From Halorhabdus sp. BNX81 (GTDB lineage: Archaea > Halobacteriota > Halobacteria > Halobacteriales > Haloarculaceae), in assembly GCF_029229925.1 (NCBI RefSeq), contig NZ_CP107254.1, forward strand, positions 1,922,001 through 1,986,000: a stretch of DNA of 64,000 bases, given 5' to 3'. The position numbers and the translations under genes were made by a program. Positions 28,053-37,377 of this stretch are shown one piece after another. The first letter of the stretch is position 1. Every line of letters begins with the position of its first letter. The notes under the pieces are model-generated. The model saw nothing but the letters and a program-made list of their open reading frames with translations. It was not told the origin of the DNA and made no database searches.

Positions 28053-28319
28053 ATGGGAAAAGTAGCAGCCAACATCAAGGTCATGCCGGAGAGTCCTGAG
28101 GTCGATCTCGACGATCTCCAGGACCGACTCGAACAGTCCCTCCCCGAGGGCGCAAAGATCAACAGTGTCGAACGCGACGACGTGGCCTTTGGCCTGGTCG
28201 CACTCCTGCCGACGGTGATCGTCCCCGACGACGCGGGCGGGACCGAGGCCGTCGAGGACGCGTTCACGGATGTCCAAGACGTCGAGAGCGTCTCCGTCGA
28301 AGAAGTCGGCCGTCTGTGA
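28053..28319 (+). CDS. ef1B: Elongation factor 1-beta
   Basis: aEF1B is the nucleotide exchange factor of elongation factor 1-alpha. The 88-aa ferredoxin-like fold starts [19 protein letters not shown] and includes the [13 protein letters not shown] segment typical of the family. It follows the zinc-finger microprotein by 58 bases and probably shares its transcript. Confidence 0.95.
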   Translation: MGKVAANIKVMPESPEVDLDDLQDRLEQSLPEGAKINSVERDDVAFGLVALLPTVIVPDDAGGTEAVEDAFTDVQDVESVSVEEVGRL

Positions 28320-28418
28320 TCGTCGCGCCGTTGGGCTGATTTTCCGCAAGTCAGGTACGACCCTGGCAAGCGCGGAACGCACGTTTTATATGGCCCACCG
28401 GATTAGCGCACACCAAGA

Positions 28419-28715
28419 ATGCCTAGTTCCAACGGCCCCCTCGAAGGCACGCGTAACAAGCTCAAAAACGACCCGCGCGACCGTGGCACCTCCCCGCCCC
28501 AGCGCGCGATTCAGGAGTTCGACATCGGGACGACAGTCCATCTCGACATCGACCCCAGCGTTGCCGACGGCCGATTCCACCCCCGATTCTCCGGTCACAC
28601 CGGCGAAGTGATCGGGGAACAGGGGTCGGCCTACAAGGTCCAGATCAACGACGGCGGCAAGGACAAGACGATCATCGTCAAGGCGGCCCACCTGCGCGAA
28701 CAGACCGGGGAGTAG
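28419..28715 (+). CDS. rpl21e: 50S ribosomal protein L21e
   Basis: The 98-aa protein starts [23 protein letters not shown] and contains the L21e core [16 protein letters not shown]. It begins the operon rpl21e-rpoF-DUF655-ksgA-hemK. The TATA-like tttatat lies just upstream (about 28384-28390). Confidence 0.97.
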   Translation: MPSSNGPLEGTRNKLKNDPRDRGTSPPQRAIQEFDIGTTVHLDIDPSVADGRFHPRFSGHTGEVIGEQGSAYKVQINDGGKDKTIIVKAAHLREQTGE

Positions 28716-28720
28716 CGGCT

Positions 28721-29077
28721 ATGACCATCTTCAAGGAAAAACTCGAAGAGGAGTACCTCACCTTCGCGGAAGCGAAGGGGCTGCTCGCCGACATCGAGCG
28801 CGAGCGGGCCGCCGACGAGGACCGGGAGATGCCCTACGAACTCACCCGGGCCATCGAACACGCCAACCGCTTTGCCACTCTCGATATCGAGGAGTCGGCG
28901 GAGTTCGTCGAGGAACTCCTCGAACTCGAGAAGGTCGACGAGCCGACTGCGTACAAGATCGCCAATCTGGCCCCGGAAGATCGGGACGAACTCCGTTCGA
29001 TCTACGCCCAGGAACGCTACACGCTATCGGGCGATGAACTCGACGACATTCTCGATGTCGTCGCGAAGTACGTCTGA
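28721..29077 (+). CDS. rpoF: RNA polymerase subunit F (Rpb4 family)
   Basis: Rpo4 forms the stalk of RNA polymerase with Rpo7. The 118-aa protein has the Rpb4 helical pattern with YLTFAEAKGLLADIERERA at the start and the HRDC-like C-terminal LAPEDRDELRSIYAQERY. It is 5 bases after rpl21e. Confidence 0.93.
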   Translation: MTIFKEKLEEEYLTFAEAKGLLADIERERAADEDREMPYELTRAIEHANRFATLDIEESAEFVEELLELEKVDEPTAYKIANLAPEDRDELRSIYAQERYTLSGDELDDILDVVAKYV

Positions 29078-29138
29078 CCCTTGCGACCCGTCGCCGCCCC
29101 GCGTGATTTTAAGTAGCCGGTTACCGTACCCGAATGAC

Positions 29139-29705
29139 ATGAGCAGTGATGAGTCCCATTCAGACGTGGCGACAGCTGTCGTTCTCGATCATCTCCCCCG
29201 TGGCCGGTCGGACGACGATCGCCCACAGTACGAGAAAGAGCCGTTGGCCTACGCCGTGACGACTGCGGACTTTCAGCTCCTCGAGATGACGCTGTCGGAC
29301 GAGGCCGACATCTCCTTTGGCGACCTGATCGATCTCGACGGCGAGGTGATCGAGACGACGCGCACCGTCGAGTATGGCGATCTCTCGAGCGGTGCGCAGT
29401 CCGAACTCGACTACGCGATCGAGGACATCGTCGAGGACAACGAACGGCGCTTCGTGGATTTCTTCAACGACGCCCAGCCGATCACGACCCGACTACACTC
29501 TCTCAATCTCCTGCCAGGGATCGGAAAGAAACTCCGCAACGGGATTCTCGACGAGCGAAAGCGCAAGCCCTTCGAGAGCTTCGAGGAACTCACCGAACGG
29601 GTCGACGGGCTTCACAATCCGAAGGAAGTCCTCGTCGATCGAATCCTCGAAGAGATCCGCGAGGAGGATCTCAAATACCGGACGTTCGCCCGTAATGACG
29701 ACTGA
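29139..29705 (+). CDS. DUF655 family protein
   Basis: The 188-aa protein has an N-terminal beta-rich region and a C-terminal helix-hairpin-helix (LNLLPGIGKKLRNGILDERK) typical of nucleic-acid binding. DUF655 is conserved in archaea and is nearly always next to L21e, rpoF and ksgA, which suggests a role in ribosome or RNA metabolism; the activity is not known. ATG 29139 is chosen. The TGATG overlap with ksgA implies coupling. Confidence 0.88.
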   Translation: MSSDESHSDVATAVVLDHLPRGRSDDDRPQYEKEPLAYAVTTADFQLLEMTLSDEADISFGDLIDLDGEVIETTRTVEYGDLSSGAQSELDYAIEDIVEDNERRFVDFFNDAQPITTRLHSLNLLPGIGKKLRNGILDERKRKPFESFEELTERVDGLHNPKEVLVDRILEEIREEDLKYRTFARNDD

Positions 29706-30583
29706 TGGCCGGAGAAGACAGTGCGAACGGTTCAAACGCGGGGAGTCGTGATCCGGATGCCCTCCTGGCCCGCGCTGACGCGAGAGGCGATCCCGACCAG
29801 GATCAGCATTTCCTCGTCGACGACCGCGTCCTCGATCGGATCCCGACGTATGCGACCGAGGCAGGGATCGATCTCGGTCACGTTCTGGAGATCGGGGCGG
29901 GCAACGGCGCGCTCACCGATCGGCTGCTCGCGGTCGCCGACCGGGTGACTGCTGTCGAGCGTGATCCCGACCTGGCCGCGTTTCTCCGAACAGAGTTCGC
30001 GGATGCGATCGAGGCGGGACGACTCACGGTGATCGAAGGCGACGCCCTCGAGGTGGATCTGCCTGACTACACCGCTTCGATCTCGAACCTGCCGTATGGC
30101 GCATCGAGCGAGATCCTCTTCCGGTTGCTCCCCGCGGGGAAGCCATTGATCGCGATGGTCCAGCGGGAGTTCGCCGACCGGATGGCCGCCGATCCGGGGA
30201 GCGACGAGTACGGCCGACTATCGGTGACGGCAGGCCACTACGCCGACGTCGAGGTCGTCGAACCCGTCCCGCCCGAAGCCTTCTCGCCGCCGCCGGCCGT
30301 CGAGAGTGCCCTGGTCCGGGGGCTGCCCCGGGAACCCGACTACACTGTGCCCGAGGACGACTTCTTCCTGGGATTCGTCAAAGCGGTGTTCACCCAGCGA
30401 CGAAAAACCGTCCGGAACGGGATCAGGAACACCGCTCACATCTCGGGACTCGACGATCCGGACGCCGTCGTCGATGCGGCCGACGAGGAACTGCTTCGCA
30501 AGCGCGCAGGCGATCTCTCGCGCGCCGACTTCGCCGAACTGGCGAGCCTGGCTCACGATATCGGCCTCGATAGCGATGACTGA
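29705..30583 (+). CDS. ksgA: 16S rRNA dimethyladenosine transferase
   Basis: RsmA/KsgA dimethylates two adjacent adenines in helix 45 of 16S rRNA. The 292-aa protein has DQHFLVDDRVLDRI, the SAM site VLEIGAGNGALT near residue 62, and the catalytic ISNLPYGAS (NLPY). It overlaps the upstream DUF655 gene by one base and the downstream methyltransferase by eight. Confidence 0.96.
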   Translation: MAGEDSANGSNAGSRDPDALLARADARGDPDQDQHFLVDDRVLDRIPTYATEAGIDLGHVLEIGAGNGALTDRLLAVADRVTAVERDPDLAAFLRTEFADAIEAGRLTVIEGDALEVDLPDYTASISNLPYGASSEILFRLLPAGKPLIAMVQREFADRMAADPGSDEYGRLSVTAGHYADVEVVEPVPPEAFSPPPAVESALVRGLPREPDYTVPEDDFFLGFVKAVFTQRRKTVRNGIRNTAHISGLDDPDAVVDAADEELLRKRAGDLSRADFAELASLAHDIGLDSDD

Positions 30584-31190
30584 CGACGAGGAGTCGGTTG
30601 ACGCCGGGGAAACTGATCGGCCGCCTCTGGCCGACCAGCGTGGTGTCGACACCGTCTACGGGGCGAGCGAGGACTCCCATCTGCTGGCGGAGGCTGCCGT
30701 CGAGGGGGTCACCGAAGGTGAGCGAGCGATCGACGTCGGAACTGGCTCGGGATACGTCGCGAGCGCGCTCGCCGAGGCAGGGGCCGACGTGCTCGGGACG
30801 GACCTGAATCCGGCGGCCTGTCGGCAGGCCCGCGAGGCCGGGATTCCGGTCGTTCGTGCTGACTTGCTCGATCCGATCAGCGCCGACGCGGTTGATGTGG
30901 TGACGTTCAACCCGCCGTATCTCCCGGCCGATCCGGACACGGAGTGGGGTGACTGGATGCAGGCGGCCCTCTCCGGGGGCGAGGACGGCCGGGCCGTGGT
31001 CGATCCGTTCCTCGAAGACGCGGGTCGGGTGCTCCGGGACGGTGGACGGGCGTTCCTGCTGGTCAGCAGTCTGACCGGGATCGACGAGGTGCGTGACTTC
31101 GCCGCCGAACGGGGCCTCGAATCGTCGATCGTCGCCGAGGAATCGTTCCCCTTCGAGCGACTAGTCGTTTTGCGGTTGGTACCGTCGTAG
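30576..31190 (+). CDS. HemK2/Mtq2-like class I methyltransferase
   Basis: The 204-aa SAM methyltransferase starts at ATG 30576, eight bases before the ksgA stop. The SAM loop AIDVGTGSGYVASALA and the glutamine-methylation motif NPPYLP are present. The short form without N-terminal helical bundle is that of the archaeal and eukaryotic Mtq2 enzymes that methylate the GGQ of release factor aRF1. I infer that target from the family and from the translation gene context. Confidence 0.85.
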   Translation: MTDDEESVDAGETDRPPLADQRGVDTVYGASEDSHLLAEAAVEGVTEGERAIDVGTGSGYVASALAEAGADVLGTDLNPAACRQAREAGIPVVRADLLDPISADAVDVVTFNPPYLPADPDTEWGDWMQAALSGGEDGRAVVDPFLEDAGRVLRDGGRAFLLVSSLTGIDEVRDFAAERGLESSIVAEESFPFERLVVLRLVPS

Positions 31191-31399
31191 CTCCGGGTGG
31201 TTCGGTCGGTTTTCGACACCCAGAGGGCCTTCGCGTGAGACACAGATTCGCAAGATGGAGCCAGTAAATCACTCCGGTGACTGATTGTACGGTATCGTGG
31301 GGACGCTTTATGTCTGAATGACTTGTTCCGCTTATGGGAAATACGAATCGTCGATGCCGTCCGGAACAGCGGGACAATTCGGCACGGAGAACAGTCGAC

Positions 31400-31615
31400 C
31401 TATATATCGAATAGGATGAGAACGCCGAAGAGCGAGACGGCTATTCCGGAAATCCGGAGGAGGGATACTTTCCAGTCAGCAGGTTCAATGTCGGACCACG
31501 AGCGCTTACTTCCGATCGCATCGATCTGTTCTTCGAACCGTGCGACTTCGTATGGCCAAACAGCACTGACGAGGCCGATCGTAATCACGACGGTGCCCAA
31601 TACGGGATTGCTCAT
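31400..31615 (-). CDS. DUF6199-like small membrane protein
   Basis: The 71-aa protein has two membrane helices (GTVVITIGLVSAVWPYEVA and ISGIAVSLFGVLILFDI) joined by a polar loop with WSDIEPADWK. The pattern of two helices with a WPYxxARFEEQ segment is common in halophile DUF6199-type proteins. ATG 31615 is preceded by an AT-rich TATA-like tract (tatatat, 31637-31645). Function is unknown. Confidence 0.65.
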   Translation of the reverse strand: MSNPVLGTVVITIGLVSAVWPYEVARFEEQIDAIGSKRSWSDIEPADWKVSLLRISGIAVSLFGVLILFDI

Positions 31616-31730
31616 ACCCTGATTTTCAACCGGTCTGATATATATGTTGTGCTGATGTATGCATCCCGTACTGGGACGGGACGACAGAATAACGGCTGAA
31701 CGTATGGCGAGGTGTGGAGTCCAGACACCC

Positions 31731-32456
31731 TCAGCCATCCTGCAACTCGAACTCGATCCGCTCGACCTCAGCCCCTTTCGAGAGTCGATTCGTGATCTCG
31801 ATCGGTCCGATCTCGCCCGTCCGGTCGACGTGGGTTCCGCCGCAAGGGCACATATCGAAGTCATCGATCTCGACGACCCGCAATTCCTCGACGTGATCTG
31901 GAAGGAGTGAAAGGTTCGACCGTCCCTCGGCGACGGTCTCCTCGACGGTCTCCCGTGGTCGCTCGTCCTTCGTGACCGGCAGATCGCGCTCGATCACCTC
32001 GTTGGTTCGCTCTTCGATCAGTTCGAGGTCCGCGTCGTCGAAGTCGGCAGGCTCGAAGTCGATCCGGGAGGAGTCAGCGTGGATCTGGTTGCCCGCCGTG
32101 GTGGCGTCGTATTCCTCCAAGACGACTCGCGAGAGAATGTGCTGGGCGGTGTGCATTCGGCGGTGGGCCTCGCGGCGGTTCTCGTCGACTTGTCCGGTGG
32201 CGATTTCGCCTTCCGCCGGCAACTCGCCCTCTATGTCGTCGATCTCGTGGTGAACCTCGCCGTGGTCCTTTCGGACGTCGACGACCGCCGCAGCGCCCCC
32301 GTCCCACTCGATCGTCCCACGATCGGCCGGCTGACCCCCACCCTCCGGGTAGAAGTAGGTTCCATCGAGAACGATCGACTCCTCGGTCGCTTCGACGACC
32401 GTCGCCTCGAAGTCGGTCACGTCGTCGGCGTCCGGCAGGTACAGCAGTTCGGTCAT
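31731..32456 (-). CDS. alaX: Alanyl-tRNA editing protein AlaX
   Basis: AlaX hydrolyses mischarged Ser- or Gly-tRNA(Ala) in trans. The 241-aa protein contains the GTYFYPEGGGQPADRG segment, the zinc-site MHTAQHILS, and the second zinc pair CPCGGTHV. Length suits the medium AlaX-M form. ATG 32456 is taken; an upstream Met at 32511 would add 18 residues. Confidence 0.9.
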   Translation of the reverse strand: MTELLYLPDADDVTDFEATVVEATEESIVLDGTYFYPEGGGQPADRGTIEWDGGAAAVVDVRKDHGEVHHEIDDIEGELPAEGEIATGQVDENRREAHRRMHTAQHILSRVVLEEYDATTAGNQIHADSSRIDFEPADFDDADLELIEERTNEVIERDLPVTKDERPRETVEETVAEGRSNLSLLPDHVEELRVVEIDDFDMCPCGGTHVDRTGEIGPIEITNRLSKGAEVERIEFELQDG

Positions 32457-32589
32457 ATGGGCTGGTTCACGATCCAGCCCCACAAATGTTCCCGAAATTT
32501 CGACGGCCATCTGCCTGACGAGACGCATTCTCACGTTCCGGGAGTGCGCCATGGGACATGAATAGGATGGCGTGCAATCACCGCCAACG

Positions 32590-33891
32590 ATGGGCTTGCG
32601 AGACTTTCTGCGGGAGGAAGCACAGACGACACTCACCGATCCAGTCGATCCCCGATTCGAGCTCCCGGCACTGGCCGTCCAGGACGAATCCCAACCGACC
32701 GTCTTCGAGGATGTCGAGGGGCATCCTGACGTTCGCGCGGTGGCCAACACGCTCGGCTCGCGGGAGATGATCGGGCGGGCGCTCGGCGTCGAGGCCGCCT
32801 CGATCGTCGATGCGATGGAGTCGGCGATGAACGAGCCGCTGCCCGTCGAAGAGACGGCTGACCCGTCCTTCGAGCACGTCGCGAGCGAGCCGACCATCGA
32901 CGAGCACGTCCCGATCCCGATCTTCTATGACGAGCACGAACGCCAGTACTTCGCGTCCTCGGTCGTGATCGCCGAGGATCCAGAAACTGGCGTCACCAAC
33001 TGCTCGTTCCACCGGATGATGTTCGACGAGGGCAATCGACTCGTGATGCGGCTGGTCGAACGCCACCTCCACGATATGTATTCCCGGACGGAAGGTGGGC
33101 TGGACGTGGCGATCGTGATGGGCGTCCATCCGGCAGTCGAGTTGGCGGCTGCCACGTCGTTTGCGCCGGAGAAGAGCGAACTCGCGCTGGCGAATCGCTT
33201 GCTCGATGGCGAGCTTGCGACCGCCGATGCCGACGGAATCCAGGTTCCGGCCGACGCCGAGATCGTCTTGCGGGCGACCATCACCGACGAGCGGAGCGAG
33301 GAGGGCCCGTTCGTCGATCTCTCGCGGACGTGGGATCGGACGCGCCAGCAACCCGTCGTCGAGGTCGATGACCTCTACATGCGACCCGATCCCTACGCGC
33401 GGATCATCGTCCCCGGTCGCACCGAACACGCCCACCTGATGGGCATCCCCCAGGAGCCCCGGATCTACCGGATCGTCGAGAACACCGTCCCGACGGTCGA
33501 AAACGTCGTGTTGACGCCGGGCGGGTGCTCGTGGCTCCACGGCGTCGTCCAGCTCGAGAAGCGCTCGGAAGGCGATCCGAAGAACGCCGGGATGGCCGCG
33601 CTGGCGGGCCACCCTTCGATGAAGAAGGTCACCGTCGTCGACAGCGACATCGACCCCGCCGATCCCACCGCGGTCGAGTGGGCCACCGCCACGCGGATGC
33701 AACCCGACGAGGACATCACCGTCATCGAGAACGCCAAGGGCTCGTCGCTGGACCCCTCCCAGGACTACGGCCGCGGGACGCTCGCGAAGTGGATCGTCGA
33801 CGCGACCGTGCCGGGCGACCGGGACTGGGCCGACTTCGCGGAAGTGACCGTTCCCGGTGCCGACGAGATCGATCTCGCGGACTATCAGTGA
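32590..33891 (+). CDS. UbiD-family decarboxylase (candidate anhydromevalonate phosphate decarboxylase)
   Basis: The 433-aa protein is a prenylated-FMN dependent decarboxylase. It starts MGLRDFLREEA and carries EEGPF at 237-241, the family catalytic acid region, plus GGCSWLHGVVQLEKR and SLDPSQDYG near the end. It heads the run UbiD, aconitase X large, aconitase X small, UbiX. In the archaeal mevalonate pathway this UbiD converts trans-anhydromevalonate 5-phosphate to isopentenyl phosphate. The operon context is the main reason for the specific assignment. Confidence 0.82.
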   Translation: MGLRDFLREEAQTTLTDPVDPRFELPALAVQDESQPTVFEDVEGHPDVRAVANTLGSREMIGRALGVEAASIVDAMESAMNEPLPVEETADPSFEHVASEPTIDEHVPIPIFYDEHERQYFASSVVIAEDPETGVTNCSFHRMMFDEGNRLVMRLVERHLHDMYSRTEGGLDVAIVMGVHPAVELAAATSFAPEKSELALANRLLDGELATADADGIQVPADAEIVLRATITDERSEEGPFVDLSRTWDRTRQQPVVEVDDLYMRPDPYARIIVPGRTEHAHLMGIPQEPRIYRIVENTVPTVENVVLTPGGCSWLHGVVQLEKRSEGDPKNAGMAALAGHPSMKKVTVVDSDIDPADPTAVEWATATRMQPDEDITVIENAKGSSLDPSQDYGRGTLAKWIVDATVPGDRDWADFAEVTVPGADEIDLADYQ

Positions 33892-33907
33892 CCCAACGGA
33901 GAGACAC

Positions 33908-35086
33908 ATGCACCTGACACAACACGAGGAAGACTTGCTCGAATCGGACAACGACGCCGTCCGGAAGGCGATGGAACTGCTCGTGAAGCTCGGCGATATC
34001 TACGGGGCCGAGGAGATGATCGAGATCGAATCGGCCCAGGCGTCGGGCATCTCGTATAAGTCGATCGGCGATCCCGGCGTCGAGTTCCTGGAGGGATTTG
34101 CGGAGGAAGGCGCGGAAGCGTCGGTTCCCACCTTCGCCAACCCGGCCGGGATGGACTTCGAGCGCTGGGAGGAACTCGGCATCGACGAGGCGTTCGCCGA
34201 GAAACAGAAACGCATCCGGGATGCACTCAAGGAGATGGGGATCGTCCTTTCCTTTACCTGTACGCCGTATCTCGCGGGGAACCTCCCGCGGCGTGGCCAG
34301 CACGTCGCCTGGGCCGAATCCTCGGCCGTCTCGTTCGTCAACAGCGTCGTCGGCGCGAAGACCAATCGGGAGGGCGGCCCCTCCGCGCTGGCGGCGGCGA
34401 TCACGGGTCGGACGCCGAAATACGGCCTCCACCTGGAAGAAAATCGCCAGCCCACGTTCCGGATCGACGTCGAGGCCGACATCGAGAGCCAGGCCGACTT
34501 CGCCGCGCTGGGTTCCTGGACGGGTCGCCTCGTCGAGGACGGCAAGCCCTACTTCACTGGAATCGATACGGGCGGGACGGACGACCTGAAAGCCCTCGGC
34601 GCGGCGATGGCCGCCACGGGCGCGGTCGCGCTCCACTTCGTCGAGGGTGTCACGACCGAGATGGAGCCGCCCGAGAACGTCGAGACGGCGACCTTCGGCG
34701 AGGGCGAGCTCGAAGCGGAGTACGACGAACTCACGACCGCCGACGATCCCGAACTCGTGGTCATCGGCTGTCCCCACTGCTCGCCAGAGGAGATCCAGGA
34801 CGTGGCCGCGACCGTCGAGGGCAAGACGCTCTCCAGCGATCTGTGGGTCTGTACGAGCGCGTCGGTCAAGACCTGGGCCGACCGGAACGGGCTGACTGAA
34901 ACGATCGAGGCAGCCGGCGGGAAAGTCCTCGCGGACACCTGCAACGTCGTCTCGCCGATCGAGGAGTTGGGATACGAGTCCAGCGCGACCGACTCGGCGA
35001 AGGCCGCGACGTATCTCCCCGGCTTTTGCAACCAGGACGTGGCGTTCAACGACAAGGAGACGCTCCTTGCGGAGGTGACCGAGTAA
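33908..35086 (+). CDS. Aconitase X catalytic (large) subunit, candidate phosphomevalonate dehydratase
   Basis: The 392-aa protein belongs to the AcnX (DUF521) group. It starts MHLTQHEEDLLESD; Fe-S candidate cysteines lie in FTCTPYLAG, GCPHCSPEE and LADTCNVVSP. The stop overlaps the small subunit start (TAATG). In archaea this pair dehydrates mevalonate 5-phosphate to trans-anhydromevalonate 5-phosphate. The related hydroxyproline dehydratases are less likely with UbiD and UbiX adjacent. Confidence 0.88.
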   Translation: MHLTQHEEDLLESDNDAVRKAMELLVKLGDIYGAEEMIEIESAQASGISYKSIGDPGVEFLEGFAEEGAEASVPTFANPAGMDFERWEELGIDEAFAEKQKRIRDALKEMGIVLSFTCTPYLAGNLPRRGQHVAWAESSAVSFVNSVVGAKTNREGGPSALAAAITGRTPKYGLHLEENRQPTFRIDVEADIESQADFAALGSWTGRLVEDGKPYFTGIDTGGTDDLKALGAAMAATGAVALHFVEGVTTEMEPPENVETATFGEGELEAEYDELTTADDPELVVIGCPHCSPEEIQDVAATVEGKTLSSDLWVCTSASVKTWADRNGLTETIEAAGGKVLADTCNVVSPIEELGYESSATDSAKAATYLPGFCNQDVAFNDKETLLAEVTE

Positions 35087-35514
35087 TGACGGCGGAGTCG
35101 AGTGACTCGGCGGCCGAAGGAGCGATCAACGCCGAGCCGATCACCGAGGGGCAGGGCCGCGGCGAAGTCCTCCGTTCCGACGTGCCGATCAGCTTCTACG
35201 GCGCAGTCGAGCCCGAAACGGGGGCGTTCATCGAGGACGGCCATCCCCTGGAGGGCGAGAACATCGCGGGAAAGGTGCTGGTTTTCCCACGAGGGAAAGG
35301 GTCGACGGTGGGCTCGTATGTCCTCTACGGGTTGGCGAACAACGGGTGTGCGCCGGCGGCGATCGTCAACGAGGAGACCGAGACCATCGTGGCCACGGGG
35401 GCGATCCTCGGGGAGATCCCCTGCCTGGACTCGCCCGACGCGCCCCTGGAAACGCTCGAAGACGGGGAACGCGTCGCGGTCGACGCCGACGCGGGCACGA
35501 TCAGGCGGGTGTGA
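35086..35514 (+). CDS. Aconitase X swivel (small) subunit, DUF126
   Basis: The 142-aa protein forms the swivel domain of the split AcnX enzyme. It has the DUF126 core with GKVLVFPRGKGSTVGSYVLY near residue 68, and the usual C-terminal ILGEIPCLD segment. ATG 35086 shares one base with the stop of the large subunit, so both should be made in equal amounts. Confidence 0.88.
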   Translation: MTAESSDSAAEGAINAEPITEGQGRGEVLRSDVPISFYGAVEPETGAFIEDGHPLEGENIAGKVLVFPRGKGSTVGSYVLYGLANNGCAPAAIVNEETETIVATGAILGEIPCLDSPDAPLETLEDGERVAVDADAGTIRRV

Positions 35515-35516
35515 GC

Positions 35517-36083
35517 ATGGAGCGAGTCATCGTCGGGATCACGGGCGCGTCGGGCATCCCGATCGCCGTTCGAACGGTCGAGGCGCTCGCCGAACACGCC
35601 GAGGTGGTCACGGTCGTCACCGACGCTGCTGAATCGGTGATGACCCACGAATCCGGCTCCCGCGAGGAGACGATGGATCGGCTTCGGGACGCATCAGCGG
35701 CGATGTACGGCGAGAGCGACATCCATGCGCCGATCGCTTCGGGGTCGGTCGCCGCCGACGGCATGGTGATCGTCCCGGCGTCGATGGCGACCGTCTCCGA
35801 CGTAGCGACCGGCCGATCGGACGATCTGGTCGCCCGGGCGGCCGATGTCTGTCTCAAGGAACGCCGCCGGCTGGTGGTCGTTCCCCGGGAAACGCCGTTG
35901 AGTCAACTACATCTGGAGAACCTGACCAAACTCGCCGAACTTGGCGTCGACGTTGTGCCGCCGATGCTCGGCTTCTACTTCGATCCCGAGGAGCCCGGGG
36001 ACTTCGTCGATCACGTCGTCGGGAAGATCCTCGAACGCTTCGACCTCGATCACGACCGCTACGACGCGTGGGATCCGTCGTGA
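35517..36083 (+). CDS. ubiX: UbiX-family flavin prenyltransferase
   Basis: UbiX prenylates FMN to make the cofactor of UbiD enzymes. The 188-aa protein starts MERVIVGITGASGIPIAVRT and shows the flavin-binding VPASMATVSDVATG and VVVPRETPLSQLHLEN. It begins two bases after the small AcnX subunit stop. Its position in the same run supports supply of the cofactor to the UbiD at 32590. Confidence 0.95.
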   Translation: MERVIVGITGASGIPIAVRTVEALAEHAEVVTVVTDAAESVMTHESGSREETMDRLRDASAAMYGESDIHAPIASGSVAADGMVIVPASMATVSDVATGRSDDLVARAADVCLKERRRLVVVPRETPLSQLHLENLTKLAELGVDVVPPMLGFYFDPEEPGDFVDHVVGKILERFDLDHDRYDAWDPS

Positions 36084-36186
36084 GTTAATCGATCCCGAAG
36101 ACGTGCTGCCGTCTTTCGGTGTGATCTCATCCCAAACCAGTACCGACAGGAAAGACACAAGCGCGCTGACGGATGAGTGAGTGCCG

Positions 36187-37095
36187 ATGGACGTGTTGAC
36201 GCGGCTGGCCGTGATGATCGGTTTGCTCACCGTGGGGGTTGGGCTCCGGCGGGTCGGCGTCCTCGACGCGACGCGGGTCGAGTGGCTCAACAGCGTCGCC
36301 TTCTACGTGGTGTTGCCGGCGCTCGTGTTCAACTCGACGTACGACAAGCCGCTGGCGGAGATCGTCACGCCGACGCTGCTGGTTGGGCTGGTCGGCGTCC
36401 TGGGAATAACCGCCGGCGTCGGCTGGCTCGTCCACCGCCGGATCACCGACGACGGGGCGCGGGCCGCGGCGACGGTTCAGTCCTATCACACGAACCTGGG
36501 CTATATCGGCCTCCCGGTGGTCGCGAGTGCGCTCGGTGAACGCGCGGCCGGGATCGGCAGCGTCATCCTCGGGATGGGCGCGCTCATCCAGATCCCGCTG
36601 ACCGTCTCGATCCTGGTCGCGGTGACTGGCAACAGCCGGAATTTCCGTAGCGAAGTCCGGAGACTGGCCACCAACCCCGTCCTCGTCGCGCTCGTCATCG
36701 GGCTTGCGGTCTCGCGCTCGCCGGCGACGGTGACCGGCATCCCGGCCGACGTGATCGCGCTGGTCGCCGAGGCGGCGCTGCCGGTCGCGCTGCTGTGTGT
36801 CGGGGGCTCCATCCAGCTCCAGTCCATGGAAGCCGATCGCTCGATCGTTGGGTCAGTACTCGTGATGAAACTCCTCGTGATGCCGGTGGTCGCCTGGGTG
36901 GTCTACGCCGCCCTGGGTGCCGACCTCTGGACGCTCCGGACCGCTGTCGTGATGTTCGGCGCTCCCGCGGCCGTCTCGACGTTCGTCTACGTCACCGAGA
37001 TGGGTGGCGACCGTCGGCTGGCGTCGATCCTCGTCTTTCTCTCGACTGTCGCCTCGGCGTTTACACTGTCGGCCTGGATCGCCATCGTGCCGTGA
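36187..37095 (+). CDS. AEC family transporter
   Basis: The 302-aa membrane protein has about ten helices in two inverted halves, with VVLPALVFNSTYDKP in the first helix pair and the conserved NLGYIGLPV and MFGAPAAVSTFVY in later ones. AEC proteins export auxin-like or malate-type anions; the substrate here is unknown. A GTG at 36181 is a possible earlier start. Confidence 0.82.
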   Translation: MDVLTRLAVMIGLLTVGVGLRRVGVLDATRVEWLNSVAFYVVLPALVFNSTYDKPLAEIVTPTLLVGLVGVLGITAGVGWLVHRRITDDGARAAATVQSYHTNLGYIGLPVVASALGERAAGIGSVILGMGALIQIPLTVSILVAVTGNSRNFRSEVRRLATNPVLVALVIGLAVSRSPATVTGIPADVIALVAEAALPVALLCVGGSIQLQSMEADRSIVGSVLVMKLLVMPVVAWVVYAALGADLWTLRTAVVMFGAPAAVSTFVYVTEMGGDRRLASILVFLSTVASAFTLSAWIAIVP

Positions 37096-37377
37096 GCCGT
37101 TTCGGGTTGCTGGTGCTACCTGGTTGAGGACTCACGGTGTGCGCTCCGCGACGAAAGTGGGGAGGGAGCGTGTGACATTTCGCGTGCCCCCGTTCGATTC
37201 TGGCCCTTGAATACATATAAATGGGCGTCAGACTTGGGTCGGACGATCGGCAGACGGCGGCATATCCTTGGCTATTTACCATCGTAGATTCGCCCGAAGT
37301 CGGACTCGCCGAGCCGCCGCTATCGGCCGGCGTGGCGGCGATGACATAAATGGGTCGAGCGCGTTACGGTATCCAAC
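37096..37377. other. Intergenic, no gene seen
   Basis: The region holds a TATA-like acatataaat tract (37213-37222) that could serve a short transcript. I saw no open frame with support. Confidence 0.35.

Noticed and set aside
27386-28369. A 327-codon frame ending in rpoL
   Set aside because: Only the last 95 residues match RNA polymerase subunit L. The extension is antisense to the zinc-finger and ef1B genes.
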